NCBI GenBank assembly: GCA_008360955.1
Contig: LUCM01006436.1
Span: forward strand, 187,167-251,166
DNA: 64,000 bases
Direction: 5' to 3'
Source of the DNA: Fasciolopsis buskii
Lineage: Eukaryota; Platyhelminthes; Trematoda; Plagiorchiida; Fasciolidae
A model generated the notes under the pieces. The model ran no database searches and had not been told where the DNA came from. It saw nothing but the letters and a program-made list of their open reading frames with translations. Position 1 is the first letter of the stretch. Each line of letters opens with the position of its first letter. Of this stretch, positions 33,490 through 46,800 are shown piece by piece. A program made the position numbers and the translations under genes.

Positions 33490-35603
33490 TGCTGCACTTT
33501 TTGCCGACAGACCCGTTTTTGTCTGACGGATCCAATGAGCTGTTGATTGCCTGGCTAATAAATTCCCCTCACCGAACATGTTTTGCTTCGGATTTTCCTG
33601 GGTTACCACTGTGGAATGATTTTGTGCCTTCATCTTATTCAGAGTTTTGTGTGCTCGTTGTCAAACTTTTCACGGAGACGGGCTACGGAATCTTTCAAAT
33701 TTGTTGTCCCTCTGAAGTACAATTGTCTCAAATGGCCGAAATGGCTGAAATCTCTAAGACGATGCATGGAGCACTTCTACATATCCAGTAATAACTCAAG
33801 CGTGCGGTACGCTTCCAACCTAATAAAAACTGAAACCCAAGTTATCGACATGTCGTTCACCAGCCAACTGTTGAATGGTAACTAAAATCGATTTCCATGG
33901 CAAGTCATTCGATTGTTGTGTGGGAAGAAGAAGAAGCATACGAAAACTCCTGCGGATATCGGCAGCATCAAACTTGCTCTCATCCGTCTTTCCACTTATA
34001 CCCTGGTCATATTTGATCAGGTTGATAATATGACAGTTTCAAGTTTTTCTAGAGAAGCGGTGCTCGACCTTCACCGTACCACTAAAATTACCACACGGGT
34101 TGGTCATGACAGTCTGCCAACTCTTTTAAGGCATGGTGCTGTGGCTCCGACCGATGCATTTACCTCCCTGATTAACTCCTCATCAATCTCTTCTTCCATC
34201 CCTGACTGTTGAAGACCCTTCACTATCATCTCCATCTATCAATCTAACAATTCTGCTGCCTTTGAAAAGCCATTTGCTCCATCGCTTTAATGTCTTCCGG
34301 TCTTAAGCTGACGGAGAATACTATACTTAGGGGACTGCGGTCTTTTATTTGTCCTCCTGACGACCCTTTTCAGTGTACCCATAAATCTAAAAGGTCCACT
34401 TTGGACGTTGTCGCCCCTCTCATTCAATACATTTGCAAGTCCTTCGAGGCATCGGTAAAATCGGTGCGTTGCGCCTTCCTGGACTATTCGTCGGCATTTG
34501 ATTCGGTCCCATCGTCTCTTCTACTTCACAAACTGCAAACATTTGGTTGCCTCAGTTCTTTATTAGCATGGCTGTCTGATTACTTCACTCAGGAGTGCTA
34601 CAAGGTGCCGTTCTCTCACGGTTTCTTTTCTTTACTTACATCAGTAATTTATCTACTAGTTCCCCTTGTCATCTGTTTAAGTATGCTGAAGATGCTGACC
34701 CCTTTAAAGCCGTTTCGAACAACGACGGCTTTCAAAGTTTCACCAGCAACCTATACTCTGTTTGTGATTTCTCTGTACGAGCTGGTTTCAACCTCAAAAC
34801 ATCTAAATCTTTTGAATGTCTGCTCTCTCTCCCTCGGTCAGCCTACCCATCCAAAACGTCTTTCATCAACTCAAAAACTCTTACCAGGGTTGATTCTCTG
34901 AAATATCTAGGAGTTACTACTGATAAAAATCTGAGGCGGACTTCTCACATTTCTACCTGTGTAAAGAATCTCCGACGACTGCCATTTCAAATCAGTAAGC
35001 TTCGGCACTACAAGATGAAACTAACGGCCAACTCTCGACTTGCATAGCCATGCCTTTCCCATTCTTCTTTACATTATTCTAGTTATATGTCAAGATTTAC
35101 TTAAAAATGACTAAAATTCTTCACCGGGTTCTATCAATTATTAACCGTGTGTCCCTCGTTTCACCAACTGAATTATCCCTAAATCTATGTGATCAACACT
35201 TATCAGCATGTGAGAAATTTGCTAATAAAATTGTTTCAGATTCCACGCATCCTCTACACAACGATCTCGCAAAGTGTCGTTCACATGTTTCGACAAGATC
35301 CGATTTCCTTTTCATACCCTCCAGAATAAATATTTGTATGAACTACATTGTCCCATATTTAGAACGAATTTTGACAAACCTTGATCGGGTTTCAGTCGAA
35401 TTCCTGAGCAACTTGTTCTAATGCCTTATGATTTTTCCTGGAGGAATTCTTTTATATTATCTAAGAGGGAGCGAGTATATTTTTTATTTTATTTATTAAT
35501 TTCTTTTTCTCCCATTTTTATATTTTACCCTCAAATTTTTGACCGAAATGTGACCTTATTTAGTCTACGCAAAAGTCTATACAACACAATACAATACAAT
35601 AGG
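33490..35603 (+). pseudogene. Decayed CR1/Jockey-like LINE (reverse transcriptase to 3' tail)
   Basis: The clearest part is 34290-35421, split over three frames. First DPFQCTHKSKRSTLDVVAPL and VRCAFLDYSSAFDSVPSSLL (reverse transcriptase blocks with the first aspartate), then GAVLSRFLFFTYISNL and LFKYAEDADPF (the active-site box, changed from ADD to AED), then LTRVDSLKYLGVTTDKNLR, RRLPFQISKLRHYK, and finally a C-terminal region with SVEFLSNLF before the stop at 35421. The 3' UTR is about 150 bases and ends GCAAAAGTCTATACAACACAATACAATACAAT. The 33490-34290 part has no firm motif but keeps the base bias and leads in. Frameshifts and the altered active site make it inactive. The superfamily is by recall of flatworm LINE text; CR1 versus Jockey is not settled. 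Confidence 0.8.
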
Positions 35604-37439
35604 TTTTTGGCAAGTACCGCGCAAATTTTACACTCAGTCTTTTCGTAAACGGCATGAACCACGAGAGCCTTTCTGTACCGTAACATGGCCTCTCATTTTA
35701 AGTCTTGTTGATTGCATATATGGGAATTCGTGTGCTTGTACATCGATGAAATTTATAACTCAACATCTTGGAATTTTCGAGTCGTGTTTTTTGTTTTGGG
35801 ATTCTAATTGCGCTGCACCCTTCTCAAACGTCGCTTAAGTTGCTCTTATCGTAATCAAAATATATCCAGTTCTGGGACGTCTAGCATCGTATCATTTCCT
35901 CTTTCAACTTCCTGATCCCTCCAATCGACTGTTTCCTGCGACCACTTTTCCACCTACTGTCGACTTTCCCGTTCTGTAATGAAGTGCCTCTTTCTTACGG
36001 TCTTTCAACGATATATGGCTTTACTTTGTAGCATGCTTCCAAGGAACTTCCTACGACTCATTACATACGCTCTAGCCGAGGGTACTCCTGCCAATGCATA
36101 ATATTAAGTTCCCTTGCAGACGGTTACATATATCCGCATTCCCCCGAGCCGTACACATCGAATATAACACACCCCAGTGACAGCGACCTAAGAACGATTA
36201 ACCGGTTTTTAGCGATCCGCAAGGAAACCTAGCGGTCCATTTCCGCTTAAAGCTTTTGATCATGAATGCCAGTTCTACGGTGGATAAAATACTTTGCATA
36301 CAACGGCCGGTTATTCTCACTTCCTTAAAAACCAATTTTCTCAACAGGGAGATGATGCCTTGTGTGTTACAGACAACTCCAGGACTGCACACATTCATAA
36401 CCCTATTGTTGACGCCATGAATGAATCTTCGTTGCTTAACATTTACGTGGAACAGTGGGTGTTGTTGGGTTGTGCCTACTGCTCTCTAATTCTGGAATTC
36501 GTTTGTTTCTTCCATACAACTGAAGCATTTACCTCGATTTGTGACATCCTTGGAAGCCTTAGCTGAAAGGTGGTTGCTTGATGCACCCGAAATAATTTGG
36601 TCCTCGTAATTCCTTGCCTTTCCTGATTGAGGTACTTCTGGATAGTAAATACAGCCCATTAAATCTCACACCACGTTCAGTAACACTCGTCACCTAACTT
36701 TCTCACTGTCGGCTACAGTTTTTGAAACTACCTTCCGAGGTGTGACCATTCGTCGGTTCGCTGCAATTTCTCAGTCACTGATATCCGTCAAATACAAACG
36801 TCCGCCAGTAAGTCCTTTTACGAACCGTTCTGAAACCCATTATCTTCTGTGGTTTGGGCCAAAAATCGTTATGGAGGTTTTCTTACTGCCTGTCCTCAGA
36901 TATTAGCAACATGGCTGCATACCCTTTTGGTAAACTATCTAGGCTTATTTACGCCAAAACTATACCCTTCGGCTAGCCTCAAACATAGTAAGCTCATTCG
37001 CATGCGGTCTAATCTCTTTGGCCTAAGGGAAACATAATGAAACGGATATCTTGCAGACTCTATAGCAGCGATTATTTATAGGATCCTGTAGACATTGCCA
37101 AAGATTTTATCCCCTTTTTGGCCTGATTGATTAGCGATGGCACACATTCCACTTATAATTCCGTCTTGTCAAACTCTAAACATTTGACCACCACCATGTT
37201 TCACTCTTTAAAATCTCATTCTCACATTGCTGGTATGAAAATCCACCGACGAATTTCGGAGGCTTTACCCCCAAGCAGCTTTCGAATTTGGAGGCCATGA
37301 TATCCTTATTCATTTATGAGTTATTTATTTGTCCATGAAATACCATTGTTACCCGCTTCAATGAAAGAATTCCGTAGCCAAAGCAATCGACACGGAGGGA
37401 TTTTGGTTCAACGCAGCCAACAACCAGCTATTAAGGCTC
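35604..37439. other. Unassigned stretch between LINE fragments
   Basis: The plus strand is pyrimidine-rich like the LINEs on either side, suggesting further decayed LINE sequence in the same orientation, but I find no motif. Frames reach 90 codons (36294-36566). Confidence 0.4.
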
Positions 37440-37800
37440 ATTTCAGCAGTGCCGAAAGCCATGAAGCGGTTGATACCGGCAAATGTTATCAATCATTTGC
37501 ACGACAACAGCCAAATTTACAAAGATCACCATAGCTTTTGGAAAACCGGCCACGCACAACCGGCATGAGGATGTTTTGAATCTCATTACCAAGACTACAA
37601 ATGACAGTAACACAGCAACCGCAGCTTTTCTGGAAATCTCCACGTCCTTTGATCGGGTATTCCATTCCCGCTTGCTAACAAACTTTGCATTATCGCTAAC
37701 CCCTTTCACTTCCGGCCTGTATCTTATTCAACCTCAAGCAGTGTGAATAAAAACGTTAAAATCGTTTCCGAACCCGGGTCGATAGCCAGTGAGGCTATTC
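37440..37800 (+). pseudogene. LINE reverse transcriptase scrap
   Basis: The plus-strand frame at 37483-37746 reads NRHEDVLNLITKTTND then TATAAFLEISTSFDRVFHSRLL, matching the reverse transcriptase stretch with the first catalytic aspartate (xAxFLDxSxAFDRVxHxxLL) with that aspartate replaced by Glu (FLEIS). About 100 residues are recognisable; the flanks are too decayed. It differs in detail from the LINE at 34 kb, so it is another family or an older copy. Confidence 0.6.
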
Positions 37801-40800
37801 AAGTACGTGTTTGAGCCAATTCATGTGTTGCACCTACCTAAATACACATCCCATGTAAATTGAATCGTACCTTTTCCCCTTTGCTGTCGATGTAAAAATT
37901 ATTTAAGTATTCGATCCCAGCGCCTTACAATCTAGGCTGCGAAAATAGCCCTATTTTTGCACTCACCCACTTCTTTAGGATCATGCTGGTTGATTAAGAG
38001 AGGCATTCACAACTATAAGTGCCTCATTCCATTCAACTCCCTTGGTTTCAAAGAACAGTCGATTTCCATTCAGTCTAAGGTACTTGACGTGAGGCTATAA
38101 TGGTCCTCTTTATTAAACTTTTCAGATCACACCGGCAAACAAGTCTTCGGATCACGTAAGATTATAGGAATGCTACACACATGACTCATGTTCAACCGCT
38201 ACTATAATATCGTGTATATGTGCACTCTATAATACGCAAGAGCGACGGAATTGCAGATGAAATCTTGCAAAAGTCCTCAAATAAGAGAATAATGAGAAAC
38301 GGTTCGGAACTCAATTATAGACAGAAATGCATCTTGTTGAACCTGGAGCCACCCTTGTTCCACGAACTAAAACTGAGCCTGTCATTTCTCATTTCCTATT
38401 AAGGTAAATCATAAGGAGCCTCCCGTTTGTTAGGAGAATCTACAATCAACGTAAACTCAACAAGAACTACCAGTTACTTTGTTTTCGTCCCCTTTTTTCA
38501 GAATAATTTGGAGTTGAACTACTTTCTAGTTAACCATGCACCTGAAATACGGGCTGCTAGACACACATCAGCACTCAAGAAATGGTTGAATAGCAACCTA
38601 GACATCTAAATGGTCCTTGAGATTGCTTCCCACAGCAGACTGGAGGGAGCATGATAGTTTCATTTGGGATTCTGAGCGATGTCGAAATACTTTCCTTCGT
38701 CTTGCTGTTAACCTTTGAACATTTTCGATGTGCCCCTGTTCGCCTACGCAGGATAAATGCCAGTAAAATCTTATTCTCATCTGTTTTTTTCCAAGTGCAC
38801 TCAAAATTTTTGCCAGATGCGGTAATGCCTTATCGTCCTGGTCATTCATTCCAGCATCACTCTTTCTATTTACCTTGTTCAGTGCGCACAGAAGAACAAT
38901 CAAACTTTTTCGGCGTTTTTGCACCATTTTATCTCGCCGTAACCTGCCTCTTTGCTTCTGTGCTCTATACCAAATAAATCACCCAGTTCCTTTAATTGTC
39001 CTGCCCTCATGATTTCAAATACTTACACCACAATACCACTTCCTATTTCTGACCCATCCGTGAGAAATTGCCATGGCACTTCTGTCCGTAATTCTGCCGC
39101 CTGTCATTTGATCAATCTAGGGCGTTCTGCCCCCGATGGTCGCCCATATAAGTACGCATTGCATCAGTTCCAAATGACATGATGGAACTTTGAGTCTTTG
39201 ACTCTTTTCTCTCAGTTTGACTTTCCAAGTTCATTCTGTCCCCCTCATAACCTCCCGTTTCACCCCGGTCCGTCTCAGCCTATCTTTTCTCTCCCAGGCA
39301 AAAGTGAATTCAACAAATTTAGCTGCCCGATTAACCCCTTTCAAACCTGCCTCCTCGCTTCTTTCGCACCACCCATTTTCCAAAATAGTCGCAAATCCAC
39401 TGGTTTCGTAGTGCTCTATCTGTCCATCACATTCGAATCAAAGCTGTCTGTACTTTGTAAACCTTTCATTGATGACTACCAAAACAATAATTACGATACT
39501 AATCTGGGTAGACTAGGATCTACTGCGCTCGTTGAAAATGACGTTATACACGACATTCCGGTGGCGACACTCCTCCCAGGCCTCACCTTGTCTATTTCCT
39601 CTTACAGGTCGTTCGTTCTCTTCTGTTCTCTCTGGTGCTCCGTCCCAGACTTTCCTACTGGCGCGGTCATCCCAAAAGTCATCATCTTCTAAGCGCTTTT
39701 GGTTACTACGCCCCATCATGTTCCGCGGCTTAAATCGAACCAACAAAGTTTTAGCGCTCAAATACGTCCTACATAGTACTTGCCGAAGAATTCTCTCTTC
39801 ACGGACACGATGCAACTTGAGAACACTACACCAGCCTCCGTACCCAGATTTGCAAACCAAGAGCGATTCAGCCTCGACTGCAGCAACAATCATGTCTCCA
39901 CACTGGCTTTTAGTCGCAGTGGCTAACTCCGTCGTCTGGTTTCGTCCGGCTTTTCATTCCTCTGGCAGCCAAATGGACATGGATGTCAACAAGAATGTAC
40001 CAACATTTAATTAAACACTCTCCTTCCACAGATTAACTCCGTTGTTAAATACTTCCTTCACCTTGCTTCCTGTACTTGGCCAACAGATCCGCTTTTGCGC
40101 TTTAAATCTTCCCGCTTATATCCTTAGTCTTGATTGACAACCCAGGCCGTTTTCAGAATCTTGCATATAATCTCGGTTCCTTGACCATTATAAAAGCAAT
40201 AATGTGTATTAAACTAACCAGTTTCATGCATCGGAACAAGTGCGCATTTTTTATTTCGATTTCATATGGCTGGTAAACTTGCTAAGTCACTGAGTTCACA
40301 AACTCCGTGTATCCATTAGTTCTTACCAAACGATAATCTATTTAAGTCCGAAATTATTCTTTTGTTATTGCCCTTTTTCCACTACCCTCAGTTTGTATTT
40401 TCTGCCGTTTGCCGGCTCGGAAACGGAAAATACCCGATGACCCAGACCGGCGGCAGGAACTTGCGGTCCGGCCTCACGGCTTTGGTGTATTTTGGTCCCC
40501 ATGCATATAATTTTTGTTGTCCCAGTAATATTTTTAAAGGCCATAACCCTCCGTACGGTAATAGATAAGGACGAAGTAATAAATAATGAAATTATATTTC
40601 CCTCGGGTGGGTGGATTGGTTCGTCTCAGGAAACGCTAGTTAACGCTGGCGTCCGCAATGTGCATTAGTTGGATCTTTTGAATCTCATCGGTTCTTGGTA
40701 AACATGCAAGCTCTGTTCTATGCCGCCAGCTTTACTTGCTCAGTGCTTCATAAAAGCCGGTTCACGCTATATAGTTCGCTCTTTCGAACGATATCGTTTT

Positions 40801-43800
40801 ACTTCAAAGCATGATCCGTCCCTTGTATTCCAAAAGGAAAAAGCGGAAAACTCACCCATGACTTTTGGAAAGAAAATTTTCTCTGCCATTTTAAATTATT
40901 ATGAAACAGGTGTACGGCATAGTAAATTTACAATTCTGTGACTCATGACGAAGCGCGGAAGTAAGACTGCCTTTGTCCCATCGGTTTATTTTGTAAATAG
41001 GTTACATTTTTTGTCTACCGTATGCCTCATTTGAATGATAGTTGCTGCGTGCAACTCAGTTCACGGAGTAGGTTTCGAGGAAAGTAATTTAGTAAGGCTT
41101 TGGATGTGCTAATATTGGTATGAATGGACGATCGACCGGCAGTCAAAAGATTAACTTCCGCCTTACCCGCTACTGCTTTCGTTTTACCGTCAGAATATGT
41201 AATAAAGGCTTAGAACAACTGGTCACCATTTGTACTTCAAAGTTCATTAATCTTCTTGCAGCCAGGAAGGCAACATTTTAGCACTTTCCACTGCCGATCT
41301 GCATTATGGGGCAGGCTACCTGGCGGTTGCCTGATTACAAAACCTCCTTGCACAGACAGATTAAACTTGACATTAAACGTCGAACCCCCATAAGTGTCAT
41401 TACGTAAACTGTTCATTTCAGTTTGCACGGGAAAGAAGTAACACAACGGTCAAGCACAATGTGACTAGGCAATCTATATGCTTTCTCGAAAACCTCAAGA
41501 AATATATCAATATTGGATGTCCGGAAGAACCTAGTTGAGTGAAAATGAAATGCGTCGTGAAAAATGATTTTGTTGAAAGCCACTTGAATTGGATAAGTAG
41601 AGTGTAGAATACTCCAGACAAGATAGTCCCATCAAGCGTAATATAGCATTACTAATGTCTGAGACTTCCTCAAACGCTAATGATAACCGAATTCTCAGTG
41701 GTCGAATTCGACCTTGTGGATGGAATCCCGGAATGGTGGTACGCAGTAGGTCAGTAGGAGGTTTAGTTATTCATCTACTGAGCCTTCGAAGTCATGTACC
41801 AATTTCAACTGAGTTAATCACATTTTCGTTCGACCACAGCTATGGCATTTGCCAAAATCAGAACGGAAGTTCATGCTTATGCAGTTCGCCTTTGTATTTG
41901 CGGCAGCCAGGTAGACCTTGGAATTTTTGCCCAACTCCCTCGGAAACTGTCGCCATCCAAAGAAAAGTTGGCAGGTGTTGGCAGCCTCGGGTCTTCCACT
42001 CACAAATCGGCCAATATGGCAGTAATGCCTTCAGAGCTCAAAAATTTGCTTATTGCGTTTCTTGAGTCTTGGGTCTGATGATGAATGAAATCGATTTGGC
42101 AGAATGCAAACAAGAGAAGTTTGACAGTACGTTTTTGACATTAAAAAGCTCGGATTAACCCTTCTGGGTAGATGAACGTCCAGAGTTTCTTTCTTCAGTT
42201 GGGGTGTTTTCAGCACACCTGTCAAGTTTGTAGAAGTTCATTTGTTAATGGTGGGTATATTTCTCAACATTCCAGAGAAATGCGCAAGGCAAGATCAAAT
42301 TTACACAAAGATGGTTCAGTGCAAAATAAGAAAACAAACCTTTAGCCGTGAAGGTGTCTGTGCTCTCATGAACATGACCAGCAATAAGATAGGCTAAATA
42401 CGAGTTTTCGAACTTTAAATCAGAGCTAGATAATCTACCGCCAAAACTTTCTTGGGCTGACTGCGAGTCAATCCATGTTTAAACGCATCAAAGGTGCTTA
42501 TGGCAGGTGCCAATTTTGGCCGGGAAGCAACAGTGGGAGTTGTGAAATGGCCGGGTTCATCAGAAATCAGGAGGGTTATATGGTGAAGATGAAGAGCAAT
42601 GTGGATGCAATAACGCAATGGAGAAGAGTCAAAATCACACTGGACATCATATGAGGTGGATGGAGAATGGTAATTAACAGCATTTAATGCTCAAAATAAT
42701 GCTTAAGATGAAACCGCAGAAAACCTTCAGGGTTGCATCAAACAATTTGCGAGGGAAAGTATATGAAGAATTGTGGACGGAGGGACAATGGAACTTACAA
42801 AAATGGTCACTGGACTTATGCGGCTGGGAGTGGATTGTAATGTGTGGCGGGAAGAAAACCAGTAAGTGTAAGATTTACAATCAATCTTTAAATACGCTTG
42901 CCATAAATGACCTATGTCGTCCTTATTTAATATCGGAGATGATGGTGTTCTGTGGCGGTAGGGGCCTGGAGGTTGGGGGTTTCGCGCAACATTTCAATAG
43001 TGTTGGTAACCGTTTGGCCAATCGCAATGGTTCATCAGAAATGAAGCACTCGGGGCAGTCATTGGCGTTGATATCAGGGGGTAAGCAACCAGCACAAGGG
43101 ATGGAGCGGAGCTTCCGGCGAGAGTATGCGTTGCATCTGTGGTCATTGGCGAGCCTGGAGAAGAGCCGGAGAGGGAGAGGGCAGTCTGGAATTTGTTTCA
43201 GCTGGAGTTAAGCTGAGCAAACAAAAAATGGAATCAACGGTGACAGTCAGCTTATTACAAGGATAACGACTGTCTTGAAATGCGCAGGAGGTTGTTTTCC
43301 GTTGACGGAACGTGTGCAACAAACGCCGTCTGCTTTCTCCCTATAGGGCATATGGCACAATCAATCCTAGGCACCGTGGTGCTTATTTGTAACGCGTTCC
43401 TCTTTCATCTTCTGATATCTTCGCAGATGCAGATTACGGTGGTTCCATAGGTCGGCTAGCGTAGCTTTAACTCTTTGATAGAAGCTGCAATTGAAATCTG
43501 GTTTAAAAAACACTCTATTCTGTTCATTGGATCACGGGTGTTTAGTGGAACTAGACGTGTATCTAGGACGGATACTGTTCAATCAAATTGATAAAGCTAC
43601 CTCGGTGAACTCAGGTCCAGTGTCGATCATTAAAGCCGGGCAGTTATGCTCACGACTAAATGGCTTTTCTGTGCAACTGTAACGATTTCTGTCGGTAAAG
43701 CCAAGGAAACCGTCGCCTCTAGATGGCTGGAAATGGGAACAGTGGCAACAATGTCACAATTGGTGTTCATCGTTTGGCCCAATAATCTGCGTTAACTAGC

Positions 43801-46800
43801 CAACCGTCCTCTGTGGGTCTGCTTTGATAGCAGAACGTTCGAGCGTGGCACATCTCTCCTGGTCTGTCGACAGGCGAGGCAACAAGACCTTATCCGGATT
43901 CAAGTAGTGTGGGGCAGTTATGAGGCTGCCGAGTGAGTTACAATGCAACTGTCGGAGGATGGTTTGCCAATGAGGAACACTATAAATCTGTCCGTGTGCT
44001 GTAGACAATGGTGGGGTCTAATTAAAACTCCGAGTAAGCACTATGGGTTAAATGGCTGATCGGACATGCTGAACCAAGTAACATTCACGGAGGTCAGCGA
44101 AAATGACTGCGAACGCTTGAAAATTCAAGATGCGGGATGCATACAGCATGCGCGTGCGACGTTCCACTTCTGAACCCTGAAACTGCAGACGAGGGATTTT
44201 CCAAAAGGGATATAAATTTCAGAAATCCGTGATAAAGGACAAGCTGAAATTGTACACAGAATGCTTACTTATATGCCAGGTCACCGAACCAGCGGCAGCC
44301 AATTTTTCGGGGCGTGCTTGCAAATATCTAACCTATGTTGTGCATGACCAACGTGATGAACCAGTGATTGTCATGCCATTTCCGACCTTTGCTGCGCCGT
44401 GCCAACAGTTTAGGGTTTCTTTATGGGATAGTCCTACAATAATTTTAAACAATAATAAGTCATCGTGGTTTTCTTGCAGGCCGCTCAGTCATTGTAACGG
44501 AGCGTTTCTTAATTTCTTTGCTGAGTACCGCAAGGATTATCGCGTACTTGCATAAACGAACCACTGTATAACATATCGGAAAACAGCGCCATGTATGACG
44601 ATTTCAGCATCTGCAATACCTAACCCGGGTTGACAAACTCTAGAGTGGACAGCTCAAAGAGCTCGTCCGTCGGTTTTAGCCGTCCAAGAAGGGCGACAAG
44701 TATTTGAAGATGCCCCCACTGGGAAGTTCCGGACTATGAGAGGCACCCGGATCTAGCTCATCTGGCCTATGAAATGCTAGATTTCTGCGTTGTCAAGAGC
44801 TATCTTTTGCGCAGCATCAACCGTAGAGTAAATCTACTCTCTGTGTTTTAAACATGGCGAGACAAAACTTTTAGTTCAGCCCAGTTAGGCGTGTCACTGA
44901 TGTTCGCCTTTTAATTAAGTGTTATGGCCGAATTGTGCATGTGTGAGCCGCCAGGGACATCGGTGTACTTTAGCTCGTGCAGAGACATAATATGAAACAA
45001 GTTCAGCACCTTTCCGATACTCCAAAATCCTAGTGTCCGACGGATCGAGGCTTGTGTCCATTGGAAATCATCAGTCACGGTGTCTTACTACATCTGCTCG
45101 GTCTGTTTCCCCGGGATTATCGGCTGGGTTTTCATGAGATCCGATAGATGTTCTTGAATCGTCATAGGATATGCTTGGAGAACTTCCACAAGCACTAAAT
45201 AGTATTGCTGTGGAACAGCTTATCTCAAGAGATAGTCGATGCAGAGAATGAATTACGTTTTCAATCACACCTGGATAGGGATTTGAGTTTTTCCCAACTG
45301 AGCCCGATAATGCTCTCACCATAAGGATAAAACAAAATGAAGGAGTGACGAAAATACGATATTGGTGCATAACTTGTGCGCCTTATCTTTTTCATGCAAT
45401 TTTCCGCTCATTTAACGCGTACCATGGGACTGTGTACCAAACGGAACCGCCACTTGGTTTTTTCTCGCCGTCAAAATTAGGTGGGTACCATGCCTCTCCC
45501 TTGCCGCTGAAACCAGACCTCAGGAACTGCCCGCTCAAGATGTCCGAGAACAAAGGGCAAAATAATATATCGCGACATCCTGGCGAAACAACACGATGTG
45601 AAGCCATGTCTCCTAATTAATTGGTTGCACCCATCAAGTTGTAGATCTGGTGTGGGACCGGCGATGGCCTGCAGTATTGTAGACAGGGGTTAGAACTGGC
45701 GGGCCTCTGGAGACTGACGGCTCACAGGAGAATTTTGATAGGCTTCACGAACTAATGACAAAGCTCTCTAGCAGGTCTGGAACAAACATAAAAGTCTGCA
45801 TGTCGCTTTCCGCTTGTAACCTCTATTTCTTCCAATTGCGCAGCGTTCACATGAACACAAATTAATAGTTTATTTCGTAAGCAAGGCAAAAACATATAAA
45901 GTGTTAATGGTCTTAAATTGCGGTAACATTAAAGAATAAACCGTACGCATGTGGGGAATGCAAGCGTAGATAAAGTGATTCACCATGCAACAAATAACGC
46001 TCTATTGAGCTCAAAAACACCAGTGGCAGTGGATGATGCACGGAAAAATCGAATCAAATTGGCCAAACGAGTTTTTCGTGGATATATTTGGCCGCCGAAT
46101 ATACAACGCAAACCCGAAAGGTGCGTCGAGTACAAAAGTAGATCGCCCCGTAAAGCAAAACTTGAATGTGGTCGAACTAAATACAACGTGTATTCGACCA
46201 AGTGAACAACTCGTGCCAAAAGAAATTACGGAAAATGAGGGAAGAACAACTTGGGGCGGTCCGATGAGTAATGCAGTAAAATGTCACCCTGGGTATGAAA
46301 GCAGAACGGGCAGGGCTTGTTTTGGACGGTCAGTTGGGTGCTACATGTGGGAGTGGCAAAAAAGACCGGAAGTTACGTATCTGTATAAATTTGGCGGAAA
46401 ACTACCGGAACCAGCAACAGGTCACCAAAGGAACGGGCGGCACCAACAGCCAAGAGCGGAGTATGGGCCTGCGTTCAAGAAGACATTAATACTAAGACGC
46501 ATACGAGAAGTCAGCAGGCATCGGATTAAAATAAATATTTACCGCGAATTCTTTTTGTAAAATGAAACTAAAGGAACTTAGAAAATTGGTAGGGAAAAAG
46601 CAGTACAAAAGAGTGCACATGTGCAAAGGGATTAGATATTTGTTAGTCTCAATGGTGCTCATGTACGTTGATCGAGTGCTGGATATCAAACCCATCTAAC
46701 ACCTCTGTAAAAGAAACATGAGATGTGAAGCTCCAGTTTGTCGGCATCCAAAAGTCTCCGCAGCCGGGCCGCCGGCCTATGTGGTGAAACTAACGAGTTC

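Noticed and set aside
39198..40014. Overlapping plus frames of 164 and 160 codons and a minus frame of 126 codons
   Set aside because: Three frames open over the same bases in a stop-poor, C-rich stretch; none has a recognisable domain.
42687..43211. A 174-codon gene on the plus strand
   Set aside because: G/A-rich text full of Gly, Trp and Arg, more like the complement of a pyrimidine-rich repeat; no motif and no exon signals.
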